Position numbers and translations under genes: made by a program. The notes under the pieces were generated by a model. The model did not search any database. It was not told the DNA's origin and was given only the letters and a program-made list of their open reading frames with translations. 64,000 bases of DNA from Fasciolopsis buskii (lineage: Eukaryota > Platyhelminthes > Trematoda > Plagiorchiida > Fasciolidae): NCBI GenBank assembly GCA_008360955.1, contig LUCM01005822.1, forward strand, positions 295,053 through 359,052, written 5' to 3'. This document shows, in pieces, positions 38,776-51,999 of the stretch (the stretch's first letter is position 1; each line of letters starts with the position of its first letter).

Positions 38776-40578
38776 AAAATGTTTGATGCCCAGCAAAGCT
38801 TCAAGCCTTTCAACATATACAAATTATCAGTCAAGCAAAATAATGAATAACAAAATTCTGGTAGGTCGATGACTTATCAGATGGGTTGCGTGAGAGAGAA
38901 ATTTACTCCCGGGACCGAAGCTGTGCACACTAAAACACTTGCTGATGAGGGTACTGAACTCAATTGAAATGGGCATGACATGCAATTCGTTTTACTGCAC
39001 TAAAATTTAGACTGCGATTGTACTGCTCACGTGTTTACTTTTCGTATTTTTTATGGGTAAGTACGCTCTTTGGGAGTTTTGACCGGTTTTCTTTGTGTGC
39101 GGTTCTCTTTCCTTGTATTTTTGAATTTTTATTGTAAAGCTAATACGTTTGAGACCTCCTGGCGGTGTTTTGTTTGTCCTTTATCTTTTTCATCAAGTTT
39201 TTTACTACTTCTTGAATCGAACCCATTTACTAATTGGAAAAAGTTTGCACAAAATACTCTGTGGTTGAACGTAGTGGGGATTATTTTGAAAAGTAAAGTT
39301 TCCCTATTCACATGGTCCGTCGACCATGCATATTGAGGACAGTCGTTCTCAAGCAGTCATAGAACATACTCTAAAATGACCCTGAATGAACATGCTTGAA
39401 AAAAGTTGTGAACCGTTTTGGGTGACTCCTCGAATTTGCCTGCAAATGTTACCTGTAACCCAAAACATTTTCAAATTTAGTTATCACAGTACGCATCTAA
39501 TCTGTTCGTCTGCCTGGATGGCTTGAGGCGAACCTAAATTGCACTATTAAATAGACACCGTAACGATCCGACGTACGCTTACGTCGTTCGTGGTGCACCG
39601 CACACATAACTAGAACCGCCAGCACCGAACTGAAATTCGTGGCATATATACATGTTTTTGTTGAGTGCAGTGATGGAGGATTTGCTTGGTTCTAGCGTCT
39701 TTTTTTGGTAAGGCGTTTCCTGTAGTTTTTTCATTCTGAAAGAGAAGATGAAAAGTAGCATTGTATCACTGCCGGGTATTCACGTTGCCAGTGCAGACGG
39801 GTAGAATTCTAAGGGTAAGTACACTACTGAATGATATCTTAGTCATAAGCTTATGCGAAACGTAGTACGAACTGCATTGTACATATTTTCAGATTGCACA
39901 AGTTTGCATAGATGAAACCGCGGCACAAATGTTTATATGCATATATATACACGTCGCGCCGAGTTTCATTTGGGATACATGTACATTTCATTTATTATTA
40001 AAGATTGCGTTGAATCCAGCTTTCTGAATACCAATGTTCTTTGAGTTCCGCATGTCGTCTTGAGCGACGTATTCGCGCATTGTCCAGTTTTTCCAAACTG
40101 TCTGTTTTTGGTGCCCCCCGGATACCCATACGGAACACAAAATCCACAGCATGGATGCCGAACTAGTTCAAACTTACTAGTTACCAGTGTACAAACTTTG
40201 GTATCAGACGAAGCCGTTTTCCCATAGACATTCTTTTTGTTCAGCTACCCAAGAACTGGTCATTTACTGACCAAGGACATCCCGTAAATGACACCCGAAG
40301 AACCGACCAACCAAACAGTACGAATGTTTATTAGGAATAAACTAGCAGGACAAGCTTGGCTTTTGCATTACCAGTCAACCCGACTCCAGCTTGATTTCGA
40401 GCATTAGGAAACGAGTCGCCCAACAGGCGCAAAAGCGAAACGAGAAGAAAATGCTTTGCCTGGGCAACAAAGAGTAGATAGCGAGCCAGCAGCTTGTGTG
40501 CGCGTTTCAGTAACGCAATATGCAACTATTTCAAACGTTTCAAGAGTTCCCTTTAAAGGAGCTTATTGTCCTGCCTAG

Positions 40579-41960
40579 TTAAGCGTGCAGATGGTGAAGG
40601 CAACTAAGTTGAGCGGAGATACGCTCAAGTTGTGCGTCCAAACTACTTCCTGCACCTTCACTGTTATAATCAGGTAAATCCTCTTGGTGCTTTGTGCACC
40701 ATGTGAATGAAGGTTGGTAGTATTCCTTATAAAACTGATGAGGGAGATATTTAGACCGGTAATGCTTCTCGGCCGCCCACAATGTAGAAGGGTTTTTTGT
40801 TTGGGGGCCTCAACCGGAACCTTTGACTCAAGGATCTTACCCACAAGGCAGTGTGGGGTGCAATGAAGCACGGAAGCTCTGAACAGTAGAGGCATACTTA
40901 TCATAACTCACTTGCCTCCAGAAATCGGCGGTGCTGTCCTGACTATCCTGCGTGATATATGCATAAATCCCATTACATATAATGTACAAACGGAATCACG
41001 GGGAAGATAGGTAACAACTGGCGGAAAAGAAAAAGGGACAATCTGCAGAGTTCATCATACGTGCTAGTTCCTCCGTTCTCTATCTCTACATCATCGGCTA
41101 CTCCTTGGGATCCAGGGTTTTTTGTAAGCATGATACTGCCAGGTTGCTGAATTAGAGGGTTGGATTGGGAGACTCTACCAGAGCACTGGGCCACATGTTC
41201 TAATGCACTGGAGACCGCAACTGACGGCTCAGTTCATCCAGCCTTCGGATGTAACCTAACATCCTACGTATTCCATTTTTGGGATAGATACCAGTGTACA
41301 TAGTGTCGTATGCTTTGTAGGCCGTTTCTAGTTGGTCTACAATCAAAACTTAGCCACGTATCCAAGACTAATTATCAAACGTTGGTCATCCAGGTGTGGG
41401 GAGCGGAACATTTGCCTTAGTCCTGGCTTTTGTGAAAACATCTCGTCTATGAAAAAGCATGCGTAGGACGTCCTCGGAAAAGATTACTTGAGACGTAGAT
41501 CAGTTGATAGGATTTCAAAAGGCACTTGGAATAAGTATCTGACTCGGATTTTAGGACATTCACACCGACCAGGCTGAGGCATTTGCAGGGCGATGCAGTG
41601 TGGAGTTCTAATCATTTTCAGAACTCACTGGAATAGTGAGCAAGTACATTTAAGGAGTCTAGGCACTAACGATTAAGATTTGTAGCCAATGCCGTTTGTT
41701 CTAGCAAGGGTTTCCCTGCAAGGCAGCAGAAAGTGGGCGAATGAAAGCCCATCTGCATGGATCAATTCTTCCATTGACTTTCCAGCTCAAATCGACCCCT
41801 AACACGGAGGACTAGAAGCGTATTTCGTCAGGCTTCTGTCCATTGACTAGACGGGTGCGATTAAGTGTTCGGCTTACAATATCAATGGTGTGTAACTCGT
41901 TAGGTCGTGGAGACATGCAAGCCGTCATACCGCGTTAGGGCGTAGTCTCAGTTTGAGAAA
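40579..41960 (-). pseudogene. Coding-like tract in several short frames, unknown protein
   Basis: Protein-like text appears in order on the minus strand. VSRTLNRTRLVNGQKPDEIR lies near 41850. DEMFSQKPGLRQMFRSPHLD lies near 41400. AYDTMYTGIYPKNGIRRMLG and RRLDELSRQLRS lie at about 41330-41220, and shifted by one frame ALEHVAQCSGRV follows. Next comes DSTADFWRQVSYDKY, within a well-bounded exon at 40841-40947 (acceptor ATATATCACGCAG, donor TGG followed by GTAAGA). WAAEKHYRSKYLPHQFYKEY lies at 40779 downward. The breaks could be introns of about 30-100 bases or frameshifts of a dead gene. Not recognised as a transposon or a known family. Confidence 0.35.
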
Positions 41961-42767
41961 AAATGCCGTCTGGAGTATTTAAGCAGCTCAGTGATTATGA
42001 TGCCTTCTTTGAAGAAAGTACTGTATAAAAAACATCAGCGGTTTAGATGCTTGCCTGAATTTTACATAGGGTGACATAGGTTATATTTGTGCAAGTGCAA
42101 CAATAAAGATAGGGCCCTTTGCCCTCTAGAGTGGGAACCAAGTTTATCGGCCCATGTTTACTAAACATGAACTAGTTTTGAAGTTGTAGACTTCCATTGG
42201 AAAGCATCTTTCTCGGAAAATGCCACGCGTTAGTTGGCAGAATTGACGTAGCAAACTTGATTCGCTATCAACTAAGATATTGAACCCTGTAAAATCTCAA
42301 AACGCTGCACTTTGACAGGTGCTTACAAACCAAATTTTCCAGTGATGGGCTCTATTGAAATCCAAAAACAATCTTGTGGTGGACTAAACAGCAAAGAGCT
42401 CAAGATAAAGATTACATTTGAAATGTTTATACTAGACGACTACATCTGACATTTTGTTAAACAAAACGCCAACCCAATGCAGTACTAGAGTTGGCTACCA
42501 AAAATCCACACAACGAATCGAACTGCAGTGCACCAAGAATATCTTCTAAAAGGCAGCTATGCCGTCCCATGGAACATAAATCGTTCAAGGTATTGCGATA
42601 AGCAGAAAAACCATTGTCGCGAGCCCTAAAATTTCCATTCGAAACTTGTGGTAGCGTTCTAGCAGTTAGGTGTAACTCCCGGAGTCCACTAATTCAGTTC
42701 AAACCACGTTAGAACACTAAGCAGAGCAAACTGTTTTGCATCTTAGCTTGCCTAATTTACCTTTCTA

Positions 42768-43236
42768 TCATGAAATAATTCACCATTTGATATCATCGCT
42801 CAACTCACCATAAAGAAACCATGGAAGCACTGTACAGCTGTTCCATTCTTTTTAAGAATCATCATCTAAAGCCTTCGTCGTACTTAGGCTACCTGCAGAG
42901 AAGTCAGCTATCAGTAGGGCTCGATCGCCATGAGCTAGCGGATAGTAACCGTGCAAATCAGTGACGGATAGGTGCAACCTCATCATGTGGTGAAGTTCAA
43001 CAAACCGTTCAGAGTGTGCCTGGTAGCGCACTGGCTAAGGCGTTCGACTCAGAATCGTTCGTCTCGGAATCGCGTCCCAGTTCGGGCGCGGTGGATATGC
43101 ACTGCTGATGATTCTTAACAAGGATAAAACAGCTGTACAGTGCTTCCATGGTTTCATTATGGTGAGTTGAGCGATGATATCACATGGTGAATTATTTCAT
43201 GAAAACATTTAACCTCGTACTGCTATCATTTACCTT
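42768..43236 (+). repeat. tRNA-related short repeat, copy C, preceded by an inverted copy of its own tail
   Basis: The full unit runs about 42868-43236, with the A box tagcgcactgg at 43024-43034 and a damaged B box near 43066. Positions 42768-42862 are the reverse complement of the tail at about 43108-43202, giving about 95-base inverted termini. The same configuration, including the position of the joint, recurs in copy D. Confidence 0.75.
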
Positions 43237-43863
43237 GTTATCTTTGCTCCTCCATGTTTCATGATATCTTCAAAATAAAGAGCATAAATGGAGGATTCAC
43301 TGCATTGAATTTATGCCAATTGAGGGAAGCGTTATTCATTACAAATCACAAAACCATCTGTTCTCCGGATGCCGCCTTCAGCAGACTGCCATAAAGTTAG
43401 AGGTTTTTATGGTCAAAAAACTTGAAAATGTAAGAAACCATCGGTGTATTATAAAAGGTAGAAGGTTAAGCTGCCGACTGCTTGGATGCATTTGATGATG
43501 AGAATGTGGTTTAGGAAAACTGGTCTAGTTACCAAGCAATTTCCTGATTCACCCTTAGGAATTTCCTTTTGATGATTGAGCATAGCACTCCAGATAATAG
43601 TTCAGTTGAGCCACTTACAAGATAACACTCCAGCAGTAGGCACAAATCACACAACAGGTAGACGTGAGCCTCATCAGAAAGGGAGATGTTTAAAGAGGTC
43701 ATTTAAAAAGGTGCACATTTGTGACCTTACTGCTGTTGTCTATGCTCGACATCTAATGAGAAAGAAAATGTCACGACGATGCCGCAGATGCGCCAATCCA
43801 TTATATACCGTTTGCACCTTCTTCACTTGGCAGATAATCATCAATTAAAATACAGCTACCCAA

Positions 43864-44280
43864 GAAACTAAATCCATCCACCTAACCCAGCTGCTCCCCT
43901 GAAAGAATAAGGTTCGGCTTGGAACTAATCCAGTTCCGCACGTCATGTTACGTATTACAGGTGCAAAACACATTGCAGGCAAACGACCGGCGTCCTCCAC
44001 CGGGTTTAGAGATTATCGATAATAAGTCTAGGGGTATTGGCTAAAACCTGATTTCAAACCCAACACAGGCGGCGTGGGAGGCTTACACCCGTATGCTCAC
44101 CAGAATCTGTGGAAGAGAGGTGTGCTGGACACCCAGGATGTCTAGTCCTATTCGAATGGCACACAAATGGAAGAATCAGTCAGCCGCAGCATGAAACATT
44201 CAGTCGCTTTAATGCCAATCCGGTCAGTAGTCTAGTTAGTTGACATGCGTAAACTTTCCACGACTATGTGAAGAAAAATC
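43864..44280. repeat. 417-base dispersed repeat, left copy
   Basis: This segment is the reverse complement of 51559-51977, with only a handful of differences noticed by eye. No open frame of note, no tRNA-like box, and no TG..CA ends of an LTR. It directly abuts the RTE-like relic that begins near 44300. Confidence 0.85.
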
Positions 44281-44299
44281 TGCAATAATGAAGCACCGC

Positions 44300-46440
44300 T
44301 TGTAACGAAACGTCAACCCAATGCATACTTGCGTAAGGCTCGCAAGATCTCGTGGTCCCAACGGGCTTTGGAGATGGAACATGTTGTCTCCATGGAAAAT
44401 TCCCACAAGCTGCTTCATCTGATCCGAGCTACCGGCAAAAAAGCATTAGGTGTGAAGCTGATGGCTTGCCTAGCCACAATCAGCATCGACGAGTTGTGCG
44501 CTGAACGGAACACAGTTTCCTTGGTCTTCAGCGTCAGCCACTCCCACATATATTCCGGCAAGCTTCCGGTAGCTTGTTACAGCAGATCCACCTACTGAGG
44601 CGGGAATCTTCAGAAACATCCGAGACTTAGGACGTCATGAATCGCCGGGCTCCGATGGGACTTCTCCGGCTTCGTATAAAGATGGAAGAATGGAACCGAT
44701 TAGAAAACTTCAAGTGTTGTTCTCGGATATCTGCTACTCCAAGGAAGTTACTTCCCCGCATGGGAGCCGATAGTTGTCCCCACCTTCAAAAAGGTCCTGA
44801 GCAACGATTGCGCTAACCATATGGATATTAGCCTAATCACGTTAACGTCAAAATTGCTTTCGTCCGTCATCCTTTACTGATTGAATAACACACGCGAAGG
44901 GCAAGCTCGTGAATAACAGACTGGGTTTCGAGCTGGTCGTGGATGCGTGGATCAAATATCCACCCTCCGACAGGTGTTGGAGCATCGTTCTACTTTCCAA
45001 AGGCCAACGGTCATCGTGCTCTTGGACTTCCGCTCATTCTTTGAATCTATCGGCAGGTTTGCACTGTGACACTACTTGTTGAAAATTGGAGTACCTGAGA
45101 AGTAAGTTCGGTCCTCAAAGAGTTATACCGTCATTCCTCAGGTCGGGTTAGGGCTTGCGGGAAGCTTTTGCTACTATTCGTCGTTTCCAGTGGGAAACTG
45201 CAAGGCTGCCCTATATCCCCATTTCTATCCAACTTTGTAATTTAGGATGTTCTGCAGAACGCTTTATCTGGTCTTTTAGATGGTAGATTTGAACTTTCCC
45301 CGACTAACAATGCTTTCGACATGGAGTATGCCGATGATATCGTCTTGCTGACTGACAATTGATAGGAAATTCAAGACGCATTGAACCGCCTGGCGATTGA
45401 GGTCTCAAGGTACGGTATGTGCTTTGCACCTTCAAAATGCAAGGTGCTTGTTCAAGATTGACAAGAATCTGTGCCTGCACTCACCCTTTGTGGTGATCGG
45501 TTATAAGTACTCAATAGCCTCAATTACCTCCGCAGTTTGATCAAACCTGGCGGAGGTGCTGGGAAAGAAGTCTCATCACGAATTGCGGAAGCCAGGGCAG
45601 CTCCGCAAACCGCCATGACATCCGGATTTCCCTCAAGAAAAGGATGTGTGATGCCACGGTTCGTAGCGTTGTACTTTACAGCTACAAGACTTGGCCTATC
45701 CGTGCTAAACATACCCGGCGACTTTCTGTTTTCGATCACGGATTTCCTCAAAGCATAGCTCGTGACTGATTGGAACATCGGATGAGCAGTGACAAGGTAC
45801 GTCGTCGTGTGCTGGGGGCAGACATTCGTCCACTGACTGAGATAATCGTCCTACGTCACCTTCGGTGGCTTTGTAGAACGGGTTGTCCTAACGCGAATCT
45901 CGTATTACGTTTGCTTGACCCTAACTTTTGTGGCCACTTTTGCGTCACTGTTACTCGGCTCTGTATGAATGCAATACTGGCAACCCTGACACTTGACCGT
46001 TGCAAGGAAGAGACAGTCGGAATTGATAGCAGGTTGAGTATATTTTGACAGGAACTTGCGAGCGAGGCGTGCGTGAGCAACACACAAATGGCGACCGCGC
46101 TTGGCGGTCAACGTTCGGTTAAACAAGCTATCCGGAGGAACGAATCCATGTTACGCCACAGCTTGGAAACGTACTGCATATGTCTGGTCATCATCTACCA
46201 TTTCGTGCCCTTTCTGGACGTGCTACACAAGGCTAGAAGAAGTGACGTGGCGGTCACGTTGTGGCTTGTCCTAGATGTATGAATTAGTTATTTTCGGCTT
46301 TGGCCTTGATCGTTGCGTCCCATCTTCCTAGTTTGGGCCCAAAAGATGAGGATTGTTGTTGGCTGGAAATGCTGATAGTTACGGCTCAGAACGGAATTCA
46401 GTAGCGCGAATGCTGTGTGATCTATCTGCAGGACCAATCC
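44300..46440 (+). mobile_element. RTE-like non-LTR retrotransposon relic, pre-RT to C-terminus
   Basis: In order: a pre-RT linker with HKLLHLIRATGKKALGVK (44390-44460); RT blocks IVVPTFKKVLSNDCANH (near 44775), GRGCVDQISTLRQVLEHR (near 44940), VIVLLDFRSFFESI (near 45013) and the active site MEYADDIVLL (45321-45350); then IEVSRYGMCFAPSKC; post-RT FPSRKGCVM near 45630; and the C-terminal LGPKDEDCCWLEM near 46330. This is the most complete of the RTE-like copies. YADD is intact, but stops (for example just after VLLTDN) and frameshifts kill it. The upstream endonuclease is missing. Confidence 0.75.
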
Positions 46441-46449
46441 TTCCTTAAA

Positions 46450-47560
46450 AATAATCCGAAAACAAACAACAAACTACAAAGTATGTACGATGAAACCAAA
46501 AATAGTTAGTTTTATTATGGCTTATTTTTTTCTCTGTCTGTTCTTTTTCTGCAGTTCCATTTACATGCTGTTGTGTTGGCATCGTGCTTGTTTTCAAACC
46601 GATATATATACGGGCAAATTTGTAGTCTAATCGTTACTCACTATACTTACAGACTCTAATGCCGAGGGTCCAGTAATGTTTCTCCAAGAGTCTTAGATGG
46701 TTGTTGAACATTCCATTATATTTAATCGTGATTCAAGTAAATCGCTGTTTAGCGAATAGGATGTCAATACAGTGACCCACCGTTTTGTGGTGCAACTTAT
46801 AGCGATGCTCTAGAGTTTGGCACAGCGTAAAGAGCTGATCCTCAGTGAAAGCCTCCTTGATTCGGATGAGTACGCCATTCGCTTGTTTGGGGGAAACAGT
46901 TTGGTAACAACGAACCGAAAATCCTTTACAGGTAGATTTTCCAAGATGATCCTTTGGAAATTATTACATACAAATGTGCCTTCTTTTTGGGAATGAACAG
47001 GTGGATAGACATTGCCGATTCGGGCGGAAATGCTTAATCACGCTAAAGATGGTCAAAAATGTGTCCAAAGTATGTGTCAATGAATAACGATCAAAAGGTC
47101 TTGTAGATCTTTGGCGGATAATATCTTTCCCATGAACCGTGTTTGTTTATTATTTTGTCAGTACTTTGGATGATTTCAGTTCTATTCAGCCGGTCTCATT
47201 TGATCTTGGATTGAGTTGGAGCTGGCGTTGATTTGTCCGTCGGGTGATTTGTAGACAGATTTAGCAGTTCACTAAGGTGTTCAAACTACCTGTCCATTTT
47301 ATTACTTTGTCTGTGTCTCAGGTTTTCTGCTTTTTCATAAAGAAGCTAAGCCTGATTATATTCTCTACATTCAGAGCGTCACGAATGGGGAGAAGTTTCT
47401 TAGAGCCATCACTTCCTGATGGGTTATCCAATTTTTCATCTATTTTTGTCTAAAATCTCACGTTGTCTACTTTTTCGCAAAGTAAGGTTTTTAGCTAGAG
47501 TCTGCAGCGTTCAGCTGCACCAACAAACTAAAGATCATATGCTTTGGTTGAAAACTGACA
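46450..47560. other. No supported gene
   Basis: AT-rich, with no frame above 60 codons until 47419. Nothing identifiable. Confidence 0.5.
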
Positions 47561-47562
47561 CA

Positions 47563-47762
47563 GGCCATCAGAAATCCGATCCACTGATTGCCATTTTGTT
47601 CTCCTGGGTTCTTCCAGTGCAGCTCTTTATTGCCGGTTTGACTTAAATCCACTGTTGTTCGACAGAAATTTCCTATATTTTTGCGGTGGTTACGGCGGTC
47701 AGTCGATCTGTGGTTGTTTGTGACTGTTCTTGGTGGCTCATCTGAATTTTACAGAGCTTTAG
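47563..47762 (+). repeat. 200-base direct repeat, copy 1
   Basis: Matches 51249-51447 in the same orientation; for example aaatccactgttgttc, ggtggttacgg and gcagctct recur at the same spacing. Moderately diverged. No coding frame or promoter box recognised. Confidence 0.75.
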
Positions 47763-49625
47763 CGTTTATACTGGACGGTGCAAAGAAAAAAAGACCGGAA
47801 GCCTTCCCGTTTGTTCTATTACACAAGTTGGCTATGCCATAATTTATTTTTATTTTCTACCTAATAATAGAGCAGATAAAAACAATTCACTAATTGTTTT
47901 TGTGGGTTTATCAACGGGACTAAAGGCGAGGCACTGACAATAATTAACTGTAGTGCTGAATGGTGTGTCTGACTTCTAAAATTACTCGCACTGTCAATTT
48001 CCTTCATGACGCTCTAAGATTTTCACAATGTGCACGACGAAATGCCTGTTAGAACACGCTGGTTGGAGGAACAAAGTGAGAGTCGGTTAGAATCACCTGG
48101 CCTAAAGTACTAAGTTTGTGAAATAGATCGTCGAGCGGACCAGCTTACGATGGTGGGTGGTGTGCTACCATACCTGACCTGTTGGAAACTTCTGTGGCTG
48201 TTTTTCCTCACGTTTCATTGTCATGCTTCTCGGCCTCCCTTCAATTTAGCGATCCCTAGACGCTATGGCATGCTTCCTCCATGATGCCCATGCTCCAACC
48301 GTGCGGCAAAATGGTACTGTTTTTGACCAACTCTGTTGGAGTTGTTGCATCACGTTGGTTAGTAGCGGCTTTCTTGTCGGATTTATTAATTGCTTATGAT
48401 AGTTTATACCAAACAGCTCCGATGGTTTTTATCCGTTACACCCAAGTCGTTGGCAAAAAATTAGGATGAGCCGCTGCAATATTTATTTCCCTTCCTAATT
48501 AACAGACTAATAACCGAGATAGCAGCCTTGCACACCACCGACCAACCCTTAGTTGCTTAATGCCTTCATTCTTTGGCTTGAAGTGTGGACAGGTTTGTGC
48601 AGTCTGTAAGTTGCATAAATAAACTGGCCATATGCAAACGTCATCTGAAAGCCCAAGTGCAACAAGCGCTTCCAATTTCCAGTGGAATATTTTTGTAGGA
48701 GACAACTTTATTGGTGAGTTCCAAATTGCCTTCGTAGTCTCACAGAGGTGGTACAACACGGATTCCGACATGTGATGCTTCTATGGAAGCACACGTAAAA
48801 TGGATTTCACCAAAGTGGACATTATTAACACCAAAGAAATTTGTTTTCAAAGGCGCTCAAAAACGTGGTGCTGCTAACAACCCCGCTGAATGAATCGGCC
48901 AACATTGGTCTATTATCTCGGGGGTTCTGATAGAGTTTCTTACCGAGCTAGGAATATATGGAAACCGCGGATTGACGTATTTAGTCATCAGTAACGCCTT
49001 GCAAGCTTTTTATGAATAATCTGGTTTATTAGATATTGAATGATGTGGTAACTGCTGCAAACACGGTTAGTAAACACTTCGCTTTGTCTGAATGACGACT
49101 TAGTTTGTTGAGACATTAGAGTGCAGTTTTAAGACGCGCATCAGCCTCTTGTTCTGGGCCAAAGACAAACTTGTAGTGTCATTTTGGAAGTCTATATCGT
49201 AAACTTCCTTCTGGACGCCACAGTAAGTTGTAGTCTCATTGTTAGTATGATGTGCTAGAATAAGCTATATTTGGCATTTTTTCCTCATCCTAGACACCGG
49301 TAAAAGAACATTAGGTACAGAGCAAACAGTTTGTGAATCCCAATGTTTGAATGTCTAACATCGACAACAGATGTTCGTGAATAAGACAGGACATTTTAGA
49401 GCATATTTTATCTGGCCTCTAAAATCAGCTCCGTCCGCGGATGCGCCAGCAGGATTATCATGAATTTTCTTGGTAGATTATCTTTTTATGCTGATATCTT
49501 CAGTGGAATCTAATGCCCAAAATGCCAGTAGGCACCAGATTACGTCTATCTTTATCTCTGTCTGAAGAAATACAAATCAACTTGTTGAAGAAGTGCCAAT
49601 TTTTTCTCAAGGATTCCAGATTTTC

Positions 49626-49745
49626 AGCAGATCCTTTTGTCATGGAAGAAAATTGTCTATAGTCCCTATCTTCAAAAACGATTTGTGTACCGATTGCTCT
49701 AACCACAGAGTTGCAAGACTAAACCCAAAATTGTCGCGATTATTA
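49626..49745 (+). mobile_element. RTE-like RT fragment, very short
   Basis: The text LSIVPIFKNDLCTDCSNH (near 49653) matches the I-V-V-P-I-F-K-K...C-x-N-H block of the RTE-like copy at 44.3 kb. Text at 50060-50110 (FDGIDASALWGCL) may be the next block, the F-D-S-I-D-R segment. Strongly degraded. Confidence 0.4.
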
Positions 49746-51248
49746 AACGTGTCCGTTCCTCACAAACTACGTTTTTCTTTTCTACTTTCTTTTTTAATAA
49801 AATGACAGCATGTTATTTCCAGGATACGGATCACCTCCAGCTGCCAAGTAGGGTATTCGAATTCGCGATGTTCAATTTGTAGACGGCATAATTTTGATCG
49901 CTTCCCCTATGGTCGGGATATACGTGCGAGGATCAGCTTGAACATTGTACAGGTCATAGGTGCATCGCCTAACCCTTTGTCTTTCAGCAGCGTCATGTTA
50001 TCCTTGTGTTTTCCAAAAGCTAGCAATAACTGTTATCTCTAATATTTGGGCAGGTTTTGACGGCATCGATGCGTCCGCTCTATGGGGTTGTCTGTATCGT
50101 TCCTTCCATCACAAAAGCAGATGTGACTGAATCTTTGGATGTACTTAAGCTGCTCCACATCTCTGACAAAGAGGCATTATTTTGTTGATTTTACCAAAAA
50201 AACGCGTTAGGACACCTTTTGGACTCTCCAACCAGATAGGTATCGAAACTCTTGTTGTGGGTTTTCGACAATTGTAAAACAGATGTTTCCGCGAGGCTGT
50301 TTGTTGTTGTGCACAGGAGTTACCAAATGGAATGCAAGGTATCCTAAAGGACAGTCTTCCCCTGAGCAAGAGACGCAATTTCATAATGTTAGCAAAACAG
50401 CAGTGATGAATTCCATCTTAATTGTTTCGCCGGGAATTGTATCTCGTCGTTTTACCGGGGGTAGTGCCATCAGTCCCTCCCACATGAATGAATAAACCTT
50501 TAATGGGTAGATATGAGGTGGGGCTTCAAAGATCGGAAGAAGACTAGTCAGGCGTCAAATGACTGTAGTAGCTGATAAATCTGAAAAACATGGACAACAG
50601 GAAACCTGAAATACGTATTTCAACTTTCAAGAAATATCGGTTCCACGGTATAGATTGGATTGGACCATTGAAGTCATTCAATCTCTCGGGTGAAGTAGTC
50701 ATTTTTATAAGACTCCAGGCACAAAACTTACAAAATTAGTTTCCGTACAGCACAGGTTGTACAATCATTGATCGACTGAGCATGGTAGGTTTTAGTTATA
50801 ACAAAATGAAGCATCCGGGGTCACCCGGATGGCACAATGAATTATGTAGTTGTTTCAGTTACTCCACAGATGTAGACGCAGAACAGAAGTTGCGAGACAG
50901 CCCATCAACCTTTACATTGCTATGACGAGGTCTTAGAAAACTTTAAAATGATAATTTAGTGTCTCAACTCATTATCTCTGCATGTTGTCATTTTTAGTTT
51001 CTCTTTGCTTCCTAGAATTGGATATGGAAGCAACAGGTTTTGGACCCGTAGTAAGTCTAGAATGCACGCCCAGCAGATAGTCCCCACTCTCATCTAGATT
51101 CGAAATTAGCGTTTATCTCTTCCCATACATAAGTCGGATGCCTCTCATTTGTCGATAGAAAAATGCTACTGGTAGCGGTGTTTTTTTGGATGCTAGGCGT
51201 AAAGTACCGCAACAGAGGTATCGCTTCCTACGACCAGTGGCATATCTG

Positions 51249-51447
51249 GGCCATCAGAAATTAGATCCACCAGTCGCCATTTCGTTCATCCGGCTTTCTC
51301 CAGTGCAGCTCTGTATCGCCGGCTTATCTTAAATCCACTGTTGTTGGACAAATATTTCGTATATTTTTCCGGTGGTTACGGTGGTCAGTCGAACTGTGGT
51401 TGCTCGTGACTGCTCTTGTCGCTCATATGGATTTTACAGAGTTCTAC
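51249..51447 (+). repeat. 200-base direct repeat, copy 2
   Basis: Partner of 47563-47762. It ends about 110 bases before the right copy of the 417-base repeat. Confidence 0.75.
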
Positions 51448-51558
51448 ACTTTTAGAGTGAATAGAAAACTGCAGCGATTTTTATAAGCGATAGTGGGTCT
51501 GTTGCAAAAAATGTGGGAATACAGAGTTAGTAATCACCGCAATTCGACTGGCTGCGGG

Positions 51559-51977
51559 GATTTTTCTTCACATAGTCGTGGAAAGTTTATGCATGTCAAC
51601 TAACTAGACTACTGATCAGATTGGCATTAAAGCGACTGAATGTTTCATGCTGCGGCTGACTGATTCTTCCATTTGTGTGCCATTCGAATGGGACTAGACA
51701 TCCTGGGTGTCCAGCACACCTCTCTTCCACAGATTCTGGTGAGCATACGGGTGTAAGCCTCCCACGCCGCCTGTGTTGGGTTTGAAATCAGGTTTTAGCC
51801 AATACCCCTAGACTTATTATCGATAATCTCTAAACCCGGTGGAGGGCGCCGGTCGTTTGCCTGCAATGTGTTTTGCACCTGTAATACGTAACATGACGTG
51901 CGGAACTGGATTAGTTCCAAGCCGGACCTTATTCTTTCAGGGGAGCAGCTGGGTTAGGTGGATGGATTTAGTTTCTT
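51559..51977. repeat. 417-base dispersed repeat, right (inverted) copy
   Basis: Inverted partner of 43864-44280, separated from it by 7.3 kb. Similarity ends abruptly at GTTTCTT on the right and at GATTTTTC on the left. Confidence 0.85.
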
Positions 51978-51999
51978 CAGTTCATTTTAATTTGCCACC

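Noticed and set aside
45537..46282. Several independent ORFs on both strands
   Set aside because: All are pieces or shadows of the frameshifted RTE-like post-RT domain.
43864..51977. The 417-base inverted pair as LTRs of one element
   Set aside because: LTRs are direct repeats and begin TG and end CA; these are inverted and lack such ends.
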